Of a stretch of DNA of 64,000 bases, positions 8,747 to 17,468 are shown piece by piece. The stretch is taken from the NCBI GenBank assembly GCA_965221625.1, contig OZ244903.1, positions 1,860,001 through 1,924,000 on the forward strand, written 5' to 3'. How positions within the stretch are numbered: position 1 is the first letter of the stretch; every line of letters starts with the position of its first letter. Origin of the DNA: Bin127 sp965221625. Its GTDB lineage: Bacteria; Chloroflexota; Dehalococcoidia; Lucifugimonadales; Lucifugimonadaceae. A model generated the notes under the pieces. That model did not search any database and was not told the DNA's origin. It worked only from the letters and a program-made list of their open reading frames with translations. A program made the position numbers and the translations under genes.

Positions 8747-10240
8747 TTAACCGCCGAATACGAGGTCGTACATGTCTCGTTGACGCTCGATCGCCGATCG
8801 ATGGATTGCGTAGCGATCGTCGCGCGGTTCGAACACCGTACCGATCTTCGGAATCACGTCGTTTAGCGTCTTCCATTCGCCGACTGCGTGCAGAGCCAGA
8901 ATCGCGGTACCGCGACTCGTTGCTTGCTCCTCAATTGGCAGATGCACTGCACTTCCTAACACGTCCGCCATCGTCTGCAACCACCATGGCGAGTTCGTAA
9001 CCGCGCCGCCGCCAGCGATGAATGCGTGCTCGTGCGACATCTCGGCATGCAACAAATCCGCGACCAGCGAGAAGCGGTATGCGACCGATTCCATCAATGC
9101 TTGGAGCATGTCGAGTGCCGTAGTAGATACGCGCACGCCTCGAAACACGCCGTTCGCGTGTGTTGCCCAACCGACAGCCCGTTCGCCTGCGAGGAACGGC
9201 AAAACTGTCAATCCGTGTGCATCCGGATCTCGAGTCTTCAGTGCGTCGTTGAGTTCATCCAAATTGGGAAGGTTCAAGTTGGACAAAGCCCACTCAACGA
9301 CGTTGCCGCCCTCGCTGAACGCACCTCCGAGTAATGTGCGATTCTCGCCTAGAACGTATGCCCACAAACCGGCGGGAACAGTTGGCGGATCTCCCAACGG
9401 ATGCTCAACGATGAGTCGCATCGCAGCAGTCGTACCGACCGTCAAGGCGATGTTCCTGCTGTCCGTGCACCCGCCGCCAACGTTCACCGCCGCTCCGTCA
9501 CCGACTGCCAAGTAAAACGGGACATCGACTAGCTGGGGCCAGCGCCCTGAATAGATGGGACACAATCCACTTTGCGCTTGCGTATACGGTGCGACACGAG
9601 GCAAATGCGCATGATCCAATGAAATCGCGTCAAGCAAACCCGCGTCCCAATTCAGCTGCTCCCGATTTAGCAATCCGCTCCAAGCTGCGGCACTGTAGCT
9701 ACATGGGACATCCATCGTGCCGAACCATCGCATGAAACAGTACGTAGAGACATCAACCCATCTCTCAACGCGTGCGTAGGCGTCTGGATCGTTGCGCCTT
9801 AGCCAGCTAATCCTTCCGGGCACGTAAGACGTGTGTTGCATCACGCCGGTGCGTTGGTATGCGGCGTCGACGTCGATCTGAAGTCGTAGTGCCTCGACAT
9901 CCGATGCAGTTCTGGTGTCGGCGTAAGTGTACGCTGGCGTGACCGGCTGCATCCGGTCGTCAATCCCCAAGATTGTGCTGGCCATGGCGTCGAAGCCAAC
10001 CGCAACGATTTCTTCGGCTAGGTCAGCTCCCGCTTCAAGTGCGAGGTCTATAGCTGATTCCGTCGCTTTGAGGATGTCGGGTGCGTCTTCCTCGTGCGTA
10101 CCGTCCAACGCCGTCCGCTGCCGATGCGGGATCGAAACTAATGTTTGCGGGAGCGCGTTGGCGCGTGCATCGTAAATCCCCGCTTTGACAGCAGAACTCC
10201 CGATGTCAACTGCCAAGACGTATGGAGTATCGGTTGCCAC
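8747..10240 (-). CDS. FGGY-family carbohydrate kinase (gluconokinase/xylulokinase-like)
   Basis: A 497-residue cytoplasmic sugar kinase of the FGGY family, which phosphorylates a sugar, polyol or aldonate with ATP. The N-terminal phosphate loop is seen in LAVDIGSSAVKAGIYD, and the substrate/catalytic Asp region in TYADTRT. The C-terminal half has the ATP-binding signatures AFSEGGNVVEW and AFIAGGGAVTNSPWW-type glycine motifs. The start is GTG. The gene lies 44 bases downstream of, and on the same strand as, an enolase-superfamily enzyme, so kinase and dehydratase or isomerase could act in one sugar-acid pathway. Gluconate, xylulose or a 2-keto-3-deoxy sugar are candidate substrates; the sequence alone does not choose. 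Confidence 0.88.
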   Translation of the reverse strand: MATDTPYVLAVDIGSSAVKAGIYDARANALPQTLVSIPHRQRTALDGTHEEDAPDILKATESAIDLALEAGADLAEEIVAVGFDAMASTILGIDDRMQPVTPAYTYADTRTASDVEALRLQIDVDAAYQRTGVMQHTSYVPGRISWLRRNDPDAYARVERWVDVSTYCFMRWFGTMDVPCSYSAAAWSGLLNREQLNWDAGLLDAISLDHAHLPRVAPYTQAQSGLCPIYSGRWPQLVDVPFYLAVGDGAAVNVGGGCTDSRNIALTVGTTAAMRLIVEHPLGDPPTVPAGLWAYVLGENRTLLGGAFSEGGNVVEWALSNLNLPNLDELNDALKTRDPDAHGLTVLPFLAGERAVGWATHANGVFRGVRVSTTALDMLQALMESVAYRFSLVADLLHAEMSHEHAFIAGGGAVTNSPWWLQTMADVLGSAVHLPIEEQATSRGTAILALHAVGEWKTLNDVIPKIGTVFEPRDDRYAIHRSAIERQRDMYDLVFGG

Positions 10241-10284
10241 TAATCGCTAACCGCAACGGAGCGCGTCGTTGTTCGACCTTGGAA

Positions 10285-11460
10285 TCACTTGCTGCAGGGG
10301 AAGGAGTATCGTTCCAAGGCTGCCTCGTCGACTTCCACGCCAAGACCTGGTTTATCAGTTACTCGGTAATATCCGTCTTCGGGTTCGTAGGGTTCCTTCA
10401 AAATTCGGCTTTTGACTGCGTTTGCGTAGTGTCCATGCTCCATGATCATGAAGTTTGGGCACGACGCCGACCACTCGACGGTTGCGGCTACCGATAAAAT
10501 GCCGCCTCCTCCGACGTGAGGTGCTACAGGGATGTTGTATGTGTCGGCCAATGTAGCGATGCGGTGCCCTTCGGTGATGCCTGTGCGCCCAATGTCGTGC
10601 ATCAAAATGTCGTATGCCCGCCGCTCGAATTGCTCACGCATTTCGTAGCGCGTCCGCGTCCACTCACCAATCGCCACCGCCATATCGAGAGCGCGCGTGA
10701 TCTCGGCCTGCCCGAGGACATCGTCGGGGACGGTGGGAGATTCGAGCCAGGTGTATCCTAGTGCCTCCAACTCGCGACCGAGAAGAATCGAATTCGCCAC
10801 CGACTGCCGCATGTGAGTATCGACCATCAGCATCACATCAGGTCCAACGCGCTCTCGGACCGCTTTGCATATCTCGGTTACGCCTTTGACGTCAAGCAAC
10901 AGATGGAGTTTGAAAGCCTTGTAACCGTACTGGAGGTGATCCTCAGCAGCGTCAGCGACCTTTTGTGGGTCGGTTCCGCCTAGACCGGCGTACAGCAGTA
11001 TCTCGTCGCGGTAGCGTCCGCCGACAATCTTGTGGACTGGCTTGCCGATCGCTTTACCAACGATGTCATGCAGCGCGATATCGGTGCCGGCCAGGGCATC
11101 AATGTAGAAACCGGTCGGATGACCTCGTTCACGCATCGCACCGTAGTTGCGCGTCCAGATAGCTTCGATGTCGAAGGGATCGCGCCCCATGATGAGAGGT
11201 CGCACCAGCTCGTGGACGATGGTCGCAGTCGTATTCGGCGACACGGGAGATTGCGCTTCTCCCCAACCGACGATACCGCTGTCAGTTTCGATGCGCACAA
11301 CCGTGGTTTCGTGATGGTGAGAATAGATCGAAGTGAATGCGGAGCGATCGACATAGTATTCGCCGAACTCAATGGTCGGGGGACGTGAAGCATCTTCTGC
11401 CTTGTCATCTCCGCAATCTGTAATCCGCAACGGATAGGCGCGAACATCCACGATCTTCAT
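10285..11460 (-). CDS. Enolase-superfamily (mandelate racemase/muconate lactonizing) enzyme
   Basis: A 391-residue Mg2+-dependent enzyme of the enolase superfamily. Visible motifs are FKLH (Lys-x-His at the position of the first catalytic base), MVDTHMR (metal Asp), WLESP (metal Glu), IGEWT (metal Glu), HDIGRTG and APHVGGGG (His of the second base). The Lys-x-His arrangement differs from the other paralogue at 4378, so the two probably act on different substrates. GGGAG lies about 11 bases before the ATG. It is the first gene of a two-gene minus-strand unit with the FGGY kinase and is divergent from ribD. Acid-sugar dehydration is the most likely chemistry, but racemisation or epimerisation cannot be excluded. 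Confidence 0.85.
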   Translation of the reverse strand: MKIVDVRAYPLRITDCGDDKAEDASRPPTIEFGEYYVDRSAFTSIYSHHHETTVVRIETDSGIVGWGEAQSPVSPNTTATIVHELVRPLIMGRDPFDIEAIWTRNYGAMRERGHPTGFYIDALAGTDIALHDIVGKAIGKPVHKIVGGRYRDEILLYAGLGGTDPQKVADAAEDHLQYGYKAFKLHLLLDVKGVTEICKAVRERVGPDVMLMVDTHMRQSVANSILLGRELEALGYTWLESPTVPDDVLGQAEITRALDMAVAIGEWTRTRYEMREQFERRAYDILMHDIGRTGITEGHRIATLADTYNIPVAPHVGGGGILSVAATVEWSASCPNFMIMEHGHYANAVKSRILKEPYEPEDGYYRVTDKPGLGVEVDEAALERYSFPCSK

Positions 11461-11574
11461 ACTGATGCAACTCCCGCAGGTGGTTAGAGATTGGACGACC
11501 GTGATTGCATGGTAGACGATGTGCTAGCGGCTCGCGTTCCGCCGTTTCGTTCATGTTTGCGAGATACTTGAAAT

Positions 11575-12684
11575 ATGAAGTTCATGGACCAGGCGTTGGA
11601 GTTGGCTTCCAAAGTGGCGGGGGAGCTCGCGCCTCGCCCGCCAGTCGGCGCGGTTGTGGTTGCCGCCGATGGCGAAACCGTGGTCGGAAAAGGGGCAACC
11701 GAGCCTTATCCTGGTCTCCACGCTGAAGAGGTAGCACTTCGCATGGCTGGCGAAAGAGCACGCGGTGGAACCATCTACTGCACTCTCGAACCGCACCAAC
11801 ATCAAAGCAGTCGGCCACCTTGCGCTCAAACGATAGTCGATGCCGGCATCAAGCACGTAGTCTGTCCCGCCATCGATCCTAACCCCATCGTCAGTGGGAA
11901 GGGCATCGAACACATCGAAGCTGCGGGCATCAGGTATACACGGAATGTGACTGACGATCAACAGAGATTCGCCGACGAGCTAATTGAGGGTTTCGCGAAG
12001 CACGTTGTATCCGGACTCCCCTTCGTAACTGTGAAGTGGGCAATGTCGATTGATGGCAAGATTGCGACGCACGGTTTGGATGCGAAATGGATTTCCTGCA
12101 AGAAGGCGCGCGCCCACGCCCACGGTATCAGGTACCGCTCTGACGCAATCATGACGGGCATTGGCACCGTCTTGGCGGACGATCCGAAGTTGACTGCACG
12201 CGATCCGGAAACTGGCGAGCGCGTAAATGGGCGACCATACAAGCGAATCGTCATAGACAGCCAAGCTCAGATGCCGGCTGACGCGGCCCTGTTGAGCGAA
12301 GAAGGAGAAGTAATCCACGCTGTCGCGGTGCCCGGTTTCGACGATGGTCGATGCAATGTCCTCCAGATACCGCCCGATGTCAACGGGCGGGTGAAACTCC
12401 TCAATTTGATGTCTCAACTTGGTAAATTGGGGATCATGAACATCCTAGTTGAAGCTGGACAGACGCTTAACGGAGCGTTGTTCGACCTTGGCTTGGTCGA
12501 CAAAGTGATCGTCTACATATCCAAGACGAAAGTAATCGGCGGGGCGAACGCCGTTTCGCCGGTCGGCGGCGTGGGTCCGCAGTGGATCGAAAACTCCGCG
12601 AGGCTCGCAAACGCGCAAGTCATGGATTTTGAGGAGGACATCGCCATCATTGCCCGAGTCAAGCAACCGGCGCGAACCTGCTAA
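11575..12684 (+). CDS. ribD: Bifunctional riboflavin biosynthesis protein RibD (deaminase/reductase)
   Basis: A 369-residue enzyme for the second and third steps of riboflavin synthesis from GTP. The N-terminal deaminase (about 1-145) has HAEEVAL with zinc ligand H49 and proton-shuttle E51. The usual EPC-x8-C motif reads EPH-x8-C: His74 replaces the first Cys and Cys83 is kept. The C-terminal reductase (about 150-365) has KWAMSIDGKIA, GIGTVLADDP and a final LVEAG-GLVDKV region, all typical. The ATG lies 6 bases after GATACT, which could be a -10 box of a near-leaderless transcript. No FMN riboswitch is visible upstream. It begins the operon; its stop overlaps the ribE start. Confidence 0.92.
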   Translation: MKFMDQALELASKVAGELAPRPPVGAVVVAADGETVVGKGATEPYPGLHAEEVALRMAGERARGGTIYCTLEPHQHQSSRPPCAQTIVDAGIKHVVCPAIDPNPIVSGKGIEHIEAAGIRYTRNVTDDQQRFADELIEGFAKHVVSGLPFVTVKWAMSIDGKIATHGLDAKWISCKKARAHAHGIRYRSDAIMTGIGTVLADDPKLTARDPETGERVNGRPYKRIVIDSQAQMPADAALLSEEGEVIHAVAVPGFDDGRCNVLQIPPDVNGRVKLLNLMSQLGKLGIMNILVEAGQTLNGALFDLGLVDKVIVYISKTKVIGGANAVSPVGGVGPQWIENSARLANAQVMDFEEDIAIIARVKQPARTC

Positions 12685-13280
12685 TGTTCAGCGGCATCGT
12701 CGAAGAAATCGGACGCGTAACCGAGTGGGACAGGGGTACCGGGCGACTCGTAATCGCCGGGAAGCAAGTCATATCAACAGATGGTCAGTTGAAGATTTCG
12801 GACAGCATCTCGGTGAGCGGTGCTTGCCTCACCGTCACTGACATCAAGGACGGACTATTCACTGTCGGGTTGTCGCCGGAAACGATAAGTCGGACATGGT
12901 TCGACACCCTGCGCGTCGGTTCGGAAGTCAACCTTGAACGCGCGCTGCGGTATGGCGATCGCGTCGGTGGTCATCTCGTGCAAGGTCATGTTGACACTAC
13001 GGGAGAAGTCGTTGAAGTCCGCCCCGATGGCGATTCGAAGTTGGTAACGATTCGTTGTCCTACAGAATCGATGCGCTACGTCGTTGAGAAGGGTTTTGTC
13101 GCAGTCGATGGCACAAGCCTCACTTGCTTCAGTTGCACTGAGGAGTCGTTCACATTTTCACTAATCGAGTACACCGCGTCACACACCACGATTGGATCGT
13201 TGAGGATCGGCGACCGGGTTAACATCGAAACCGACTTGACCGCGAAATATGTGGAACGCTTCGTAGCTTATTTGCATTGA
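12684..13280 (+). CDS. ribE: Riboflavin synthase, alpha chain
   Basis: A 198-residue enzyme that dismutates two 6,7-dimethyl-8-ribityllumazine molecules into riboflavin and a pyrimidinedione. It begins with the hallmark MFSGIVEE and contains two lumazine-binding beta-barrel repeats (about 1-97 and 98-198). Each has the expected signature: GACLTV and GGHLVQGHVD in the first, DGTSLT in the second. The start codon overlaps the last base of the ribD stop, which implies translational coupling. It is the second gene of ribD-ribE-ribBA-ribH. Confidence 0.96.
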   Translation: MFSGIVEEIGRVTEWDRGTGRLVIAGKQVISTDGQLKISDSISVSGACLTVTDIKDGLFTVGLSPETISRTWFDTLRVGSEVNLERALRYGDRVGGHLVQGHVDTTGEVVEVRPDGDSKLVTIRCPTESMRYVVEKGFVAVDGTSLTCFSCTEESFTFSLIEYTASHTTIGSLRIGDRVNIETDLTAKYVERFVAYLH

Positions 13281-13291
13281 TTCGATTCCAA

Positions 13292-14533
13292 ATGACTTAC
13301 CCCCATCGATCGACACCTGAATCGGAAGCTGCGGTGAAACTCGCTCTCAATCGTCTTCACTCCGGAGGGATGGTGATCATGGTCGACGATCGTGATCGCG
13401 AGAATGAAGGCGATTTCGTAATGGCGGCAGAGGATGTAACACCGGATGCCGTGAACTTCATGGCCTCGGTCGGACGGGGTCTCATCTGCGTACCGATGGA
13501 AGGCGATGACCTGGATCGCCTCAAATTGCCTCTGATGGTCCAAAACAACACGTCGTTGCACACAACAGCTATGACGGTTGCCGTGGATGCCGCGTTCGGC
13601 GTCACAACCGGAATATCTGCTGCCGACCGGGCGCACACGATTCAGCTGCTGGCAGAACCAGAGGCTTCTGAGGACAACTTCGTGCAACCTGGACACGTAT
13701 TCCCGTTGCGATACCAACACGGTGGCGTGTTGGTTCGTGCCGGTCACACCGAAGGCTCCATCGATCTCGTCAAAGAGGCCGGCAAACGCCCTGCCGCCGT
13801 AATTTGCGAAATCATGAACGACGATGGCACGATGGCACGCCGACACGAACTCGAAGCAATCTCAGAGAAACACGACATACCTATCGTTGCCATCGCCGAC
13901 ATCATCGCGCATCGGTTACATCGCGAAAAGTTCGTGCGACGCGTCACCGAGACTCAACTACCGACTAGATGGGGTGAGTTTAGGTGTTATGCGTATCGCA
14001 GCGACGTTGACCCTGCAGAGCACATTGCATTGGTCAAAGGCGATATCGATGCCGAGACTCCAGTGCTAGTTCGCGTACATTCTGAATGCCTCACGGGCGA
14101 CATCTTCGGAAGCCAGCGATGTGATTGCGGCGAACAACTCGACGCCGCGATGACGCAGATTGCGCAGGAAGGTGTCGGCGCACTCGTTTACATGCGGCAG
14201 GAAGGACGCGGCATCGGCCTAATTAACAAGCTCCGGGCCTATCGACTGCAAGATCACGGCATGGACACGGTTGACGCGAACAATGCGCTCGGCTTCCAAA
14301 CCGACTTGAGGCACTACGGTGTTGGGGCCCAAATACTCCTCGACATCGGAGTGCGAAAGTTCAGATTCCTAACGAACAATCCCAAGAAGGTCGCCGGATT
14401 GGAAGGCTTCGGTTTGGAAATGACGGAGCAAGTCCCGATCGCGGTCAAATCCAATGCGCACAACGCGCAGTACCTGAAGACTAAGCGCGACCGACTATTT
14501 CATCGCATCGAAGCTGACGCCGAAGACTCCTAG
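13292..14533 (+). CDS. ribBA: Bifunctional 3,4-DHBP synthase / GTP cyclohydrolase II
   Basis: A 413-residue fusion that supplies both riboflavin precursors. The N-terminal RibB domain (about 1-205) makes 3,4-dihydroxy-2-butanone 4-phosphate from ribulose 5-phosphate and shows the acidic DRDRENEGD loop, HTEGSIDL and RHELE. The C-terminal RibA domain (about 210-400) opens GTP; its zinc Cys set appears as SECLTGD then QRCDCG, followed by RQEGRGIGL. I chose ATG 13292; an in-frame TTG at 13277 overlaps the ribE stop and would add five residues. There is no clear Shine-Dalgarno for either. Both domains look catalytically intact. Confidence 0.95.
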   Translation: MTYPHRSTPESEAAVKLALNRLHSGGMVIMVDDRDRENEGDFVMAAEDVTPDAVNFMASVGRGLICVPMEGDDLDRLKLPLMVQNNTSLHTTAMTVAVDAAFGVTTGISAADRAHTIQLLAEPEASEDNFVQPGHVFPLRYQHGGVLVRAGHTEGSIDLVKEAGKRPAAVICEIMNDDGTMARRHELEAISEKHDIPIVAIADIIAHRLHREKFVRRVTETQLPTRWGEFRCYAYRSDVDPAEHIALVKGDIDAETPVLVRVHSECLTGDIFGSQRCDCGEQLDAAMTQIAQEGVGALVYMRQEGRGIGLINKLRAYRLQDHGMDTVDANNALGFQTDLRHYGVGAQILLDIGVRKFRFLTNNPKKVAGLEGFGLEMTEQVPIAVKSNAHNAQYLKTKRDRLFHRIEADAEDS

Positions 14534-14630
14534 CACGGGCAATCGCGGACGGTCGAGTACCTGCCGCCAGCACTTTTCCATCATCAAGGACATCGTCGCG
14601 AGGTCAATTCAAGCCGAAGCGACTAGCCGA

Positions 14631-14652
14631 TTGGCGTTAGCCAATCTAGAAT
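14631..14652 (+). promoter_or_regulatory. Inverted repeat and -10-like TAGAAT before ribH
   Basis: TTGGC-GTTA-GCCAA (14631-14644) is a perfect five-base inverted repeat. It is followed at once by TAGAAT (14647-14652), which ends seven bases before the ribH ATG. This spacing would give a leaderless or nearly leaderless transcript. The repeat could be a control site or a short terminator for ribBA; I cannot tell which. Confidence 0.35.
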
Positions 14653-14659
14653 CTTGGGC

Positions 14660-15163
14660 ATGTGGCAGGCGCAAAAGAGTGCCGGGACGCCCCCACCCGA
14701 GTTGCTTGACGGAACCAATCTCAAGATTGGATTGGTCGTTGCGAGGTTCAACCACGTGTTCACCACACGCATGCTGAGGATTTGCCGCGCGCGGTTGACT
14801 GAGCTGGGAGCGACGGTGGATGATCGCCACGTAGTGTTCGCGCCAGGTTCTTACGACTTGCCGATCGTTGCCCGCGTGCTAATCGAAAGGAATCCCTCGC
14901 TGGATGCGGTCATCGCCCTCGGTTCCGTGATCCGAGGCGAGACAGCTCACTTCGATCACGTCGCATATGGTGCGTCTCAAGGACTTCTGCGCGTCGCTGA
15001 TGACACTCGGACGCCGATCGTATTCGGCGTTCTGACCACTGATACGGTCACGCAATCCGAAGAGCGCGTGCCTCACGCGAAAACCTACGCCGAGAATGCA
15101 ATTGAGCTTGCCAACGTGGTCGCCAGATTGAACCGACCGCGCGGGTCGATCGGAATTCGATGA
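14660..15163 (+). CDS. ribH: 6,7-dimethyl-8-ribityllumazine synthase
   Basis: A 167-residue enzyme that condenses the RibD product (after dephosphorylation) with 3,4-dihydroxy-2-butanone 4-phosphate to form the lumazine used by RibE. It shows VARFN near the N-terminus, FAPGSYDLP, GSVIRGET-HFD and FGVLTTDT-QSEER, the core of the active site between subunits of the family pentamer. I start at ATG 14660, six bases after an in-frame TTG at 14654. It lies 126 bases after ribBA, farther than the other rib genes, and may have its own promoter. Confidence 0.94.
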   Translation: MWQAQKSAGTPPPELLDGTNLKIGLVVARFNHVFTTRMLRICRARLTELGATVDDRHVVFAPGSYDLPIVARVLIERNPSLDAVIALGSVIRGETAHFDHVAYGASQGLLRVADDTRTPIVFGVLTTDTVTQSEERVPHAKTYAENAIELANVVARLNRPRGSIGIR

Positions 15164-15228
15164 CCTTTAGGCAACGACGAGACAGTGGTCGGCAGTAAAC
15201 GAAGCGCGACGGGATTAGGCCGCGCAGA

Positions 15229-16161
15229 TCACTCGGCGTTCGCCATAATGTCGACGAGTTCTTGGACGGCGTCGGCAGAGCTCTGTAGTGCTGCCTTTTC
15301 GGCATCGGATAGGTCGACCTCAATGATCTTCTCTGCACCTCCAGAGCCAAGCTGCACCGGTACGCCTACGTATAATCCGCGGATGCCGTACTCTCCGTCA
15401 AGCATTGCGGCGCACGGCAGGATTTCATTACGGTCCAAAAGGATCGCTTCGACCATCTGCACGGTTGCGGCTGACGGAGCATAGTAGGCGGATCCAGTCT
15501 TCAGGAGCGAGACGATTTCCGCACCGCCGTCGCGGGTGCGCTGGACAATCTCACCCAAACGTTGGCTCGGAATGAGTTGCGATACCGGAACGCCGCCGAC
15601 CGTTGTCGCTTGGATCAATGGCACCATCGAGTCGCCGTGACCACCGAGAACGTACGCTTGAATATTGGTTACCGAAACCTTTAACTCTTGCGCGAGGAAG
15701 GTGCGGAATCGTGCGGTGTCGAGGATGCCTGCCATGCCGACGACGCGTTCTTTGGCGAAACCGCTGACCTGATGACACAGCTGCACCATTGCATCGAGTG
15801 GATTGGAGACGACCACGATGATGCAACCGGGTGAGAATTTGACTACTTGCTCCGTTACGCTCTGCATGATACGCATATTCGTGATTAGCAGATCGTCGCG
15901 GCTCATTCCCGGCCGGCGTGCGATGCCGGCGGTGATCACGACGACGTCGGAACCTGTCGTAGGTTCGTAATCGTTGGATCCGATGATCTTGGCGTCCGTA
16001 GCCAGAACGGGACCAGACTGCGCGATGTCCAACGCCTTGCCTTGTGGCATGTCTTCCACTAGGTCGACAAGCACTACGTCGGCATAGCCGCGCTCATATA
16101 CCCGTTGCGCCGTAGTTGCGCCAACGTTCCCCGCGCCGACCACCGTTACCTTGAATCTCAT
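15229..16161 (-). CDS. mdh: Malate dehydrogenase (LDH-like type)
   Basis: A 310-residue NAD-dependent enzyme of the LDH/MDH superfamily that interconverts malate and oxaloacetate. VVGAGNVGAT binds NAD. GIARRPGMSRDDLL carries the Arg pair that favours malate over lactate, and GGHGDSMVPL holds the catalytic His. The frame is open 34 codons upstream, but ATG 16161 is preceded by AAGGAG at good spacing and gives the standard N-terminus. It lies 34 bases after the isocitrate dehydrogenase gene on the same strand, forming a TCA-cycle pair. Confidence 0.95.
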   Translation of the reverse strand: MRFKVTVVGAGNVGATTAQRVYERGYADVVLVDLVEDMPQGKALDIAQSGPVLATDAKIIGSNDYEPTTGSDVVVITAGIARRPGMSRDDLLITNMRIMQSVTEQVVKFSPGCIIVVVSNPLDAMVQLCHQVSGFAKERVVGMAGILDTARFRTFLAQELKVSVTNIQAYVLGGHGDSMVPLIQATTVGGVPVSQLIPSQRLGEIVQRTRDGGAEIVSLLKTGSAYYAPSAATVQMVEAILLDRNEILPCAAMLDGEYGIRGLYVGVPVQLGSGGAEKIIEVDLSDAEKAALQSSADAVQELVDIMANAE

Positions 16162-16195
16162 GCTTTTTGTCTCCTTGGTCGGACTGCGGGTCGAT

Positions 16196-17398
16196 TTATG
16201 CGGCGTTGACGTACCTTTGCCACTTCGCTTCAAGGTTGGAATCGTCGACGGTGTCCGCGACATATGCGCCGTACTCGTCGCCAGTCGATCCGGTATCCCG
16301 TCCGGTAAGTCTGATTGCGCGTTCGTACTGTCCGCAAACCTCGAGTGCCATGTCCAGTCGACGACCGAGGTCTGCGTATCCGATGTGCTGCAACAGCATC
16401 GCCGATGCCTTCAACATGGATGACGGGTCGGCATATTGCGCTCGACCTTCGGTAACCATGCGTGGTGCGGAACCGTGAATTGCTTCGAACATCGCGTATC
16501 GAGTCCCGATGTTCGCCGCGCCAGCGGTTCCAACGCCTCCTTGTATCTCTGCCGCCTCGTCAGTCAGTATGTCCCCGTAAAGGTTGGGCATCACGAAAAC
16601 CTGGAAGTCGGAACGTCGCGCGCGGTCAAGCAATTTCGCGGTCATGATGTCGATGTACCAACCGTCCCACTCGATACCCGGATACTCTCTCGCGACTCTC
16701 TCGGCGACTTGCAGGAATCGTCCGTCGCTCAATTTGACGATGTTGGCCTTGGTGACAACGGTTACTCGATCTCGGTTGTTGCGCTTGGCGTGCTCGAATG
16801 CGCTTCGGATGATGCGCTCAGATCCGGGCTCAGAAATCAAACGAAAGTCGATCGTGAAGTCGTCAGTGACGTCAATGCCATCCGAACCTAGTGCGTAAAG
16901 GTCTTCGGTGTTCTCGCGGAAGAACACCCAGTCGATGCCTTCAGAAGGCACGCGGACCGGTCGGACATTGGCGAAGAGGTCGAGTTCCTTGCGCATGCCG
17001 ACATTCGCCGACTCGAGGTTCGGCCAGCCGTCCCCTTTTTCCGGTGTGGTCGTCGGGCCTTTCAGCGTAACGTCGCACTCCTTGATTTCGGCGAGGACGC
17101 CATCAGGAATCGATTGGAGATGTGCAGCCCTATTTTCGATCGTGAGGCCGGCGATATTGCGGAACTCGACCTTGCCGTTGGCCACTTCGTCGGACAGCAG
17201 GCGTTCGAGGACGGTGCGAGCGGTTTCAGTGATCGCAGGTCCAATTCCGTCGCCTCCGATGACGCCGATCTTGATGGGCGACATTGACGCATAGTCGACC
17301 AATTCGCCTTCGGACTTCATGGCTTCGACGCGGTCAATCTGTCGCTCAAGCAGCTTCCCGAAGTGTTCCTTGGCACGTTCAACCGCTGGATTGCTCAT
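16196..17398 (-). CDS. icd: Isocitrate dehydrogenase (isocitrate/isopropylmalate dehydrogenase family)
   Basis: A 400-residue beta-decarboxylating dehydrogenase. The substrate loop reads SANVGMRKELDLF-NVRP. This matches the Ser-x-Asn-x3-Arg of isocitrate enzymes rather than isopropylmalate enzymes. The metal and cofactor region has NLYGDILTDEAA and EAIHGSAPRM. The residues after HGSAP are Arg-Met, not the Lys-Tyr expected of NADP-specific enzymes, and the C-terminus reads LTGRDTGSTGDEY, closer to NAD-using relatives. I therefore lean to NAD use, with modest confidence. A 40-residue N-terminal extension precedes the fold. AAGGA lies about nine bases before the ATG. It is the first gene of the icd-mdh pair. 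Confidence 0.88.
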   Translation of the reverse strand: MSNPAVERAKEHFGKLLERQIDRVEAMKSEGELVDYASMSPIKIGVIGGDGIGPAITETARTVLERLLSDEVANGKVEFRNIAGLTIENRAAHLQSIPDGVLAEIKECDVTLKGPTTTPEKGDGWPNLESANVGMRKELDLFANVRPVRVPSEGIDWVFFRENTEDLYALGSDGIDVTDDFTIDFRLISEPGSERIIRSAFEHAKRNNRDRVTVVTKANIVKLSDGRFLQVAERVAREYPGIEWDGWYIDIMTAKLLDRARRSDFQVFVMPNLYGDILTDEAAEIQGGVGTAGAANIGTRYAMFEAIHGSAPRMVTEGRAQYADPSSMLKASAMLLQHIGYADLGRRLDMALEVCGQYERAIRLTGRDTGSTGDEYGAYVADTVDDSNLEAKWQRYVNAA

Positions 17399-17468
17399 GT
17401 GTTAGATCCTTCTCTTTCCATCAAGGTTTGGGCGACGATCACGTCGCGAACAAGTCAAACTTCGACGC

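Noticed and set aside
11461..11574. FMN riboswitch before ribD
   Set aside because: I looked for the conserved RFN blocks in the 114-base spacer and found none; the spacer is also too short for a full element plus expression platform.
13268..13846. 192-residue minus-strand frame opposite ribBA
   Set aside because: ribBA is complete and conserved over the whole stretch.
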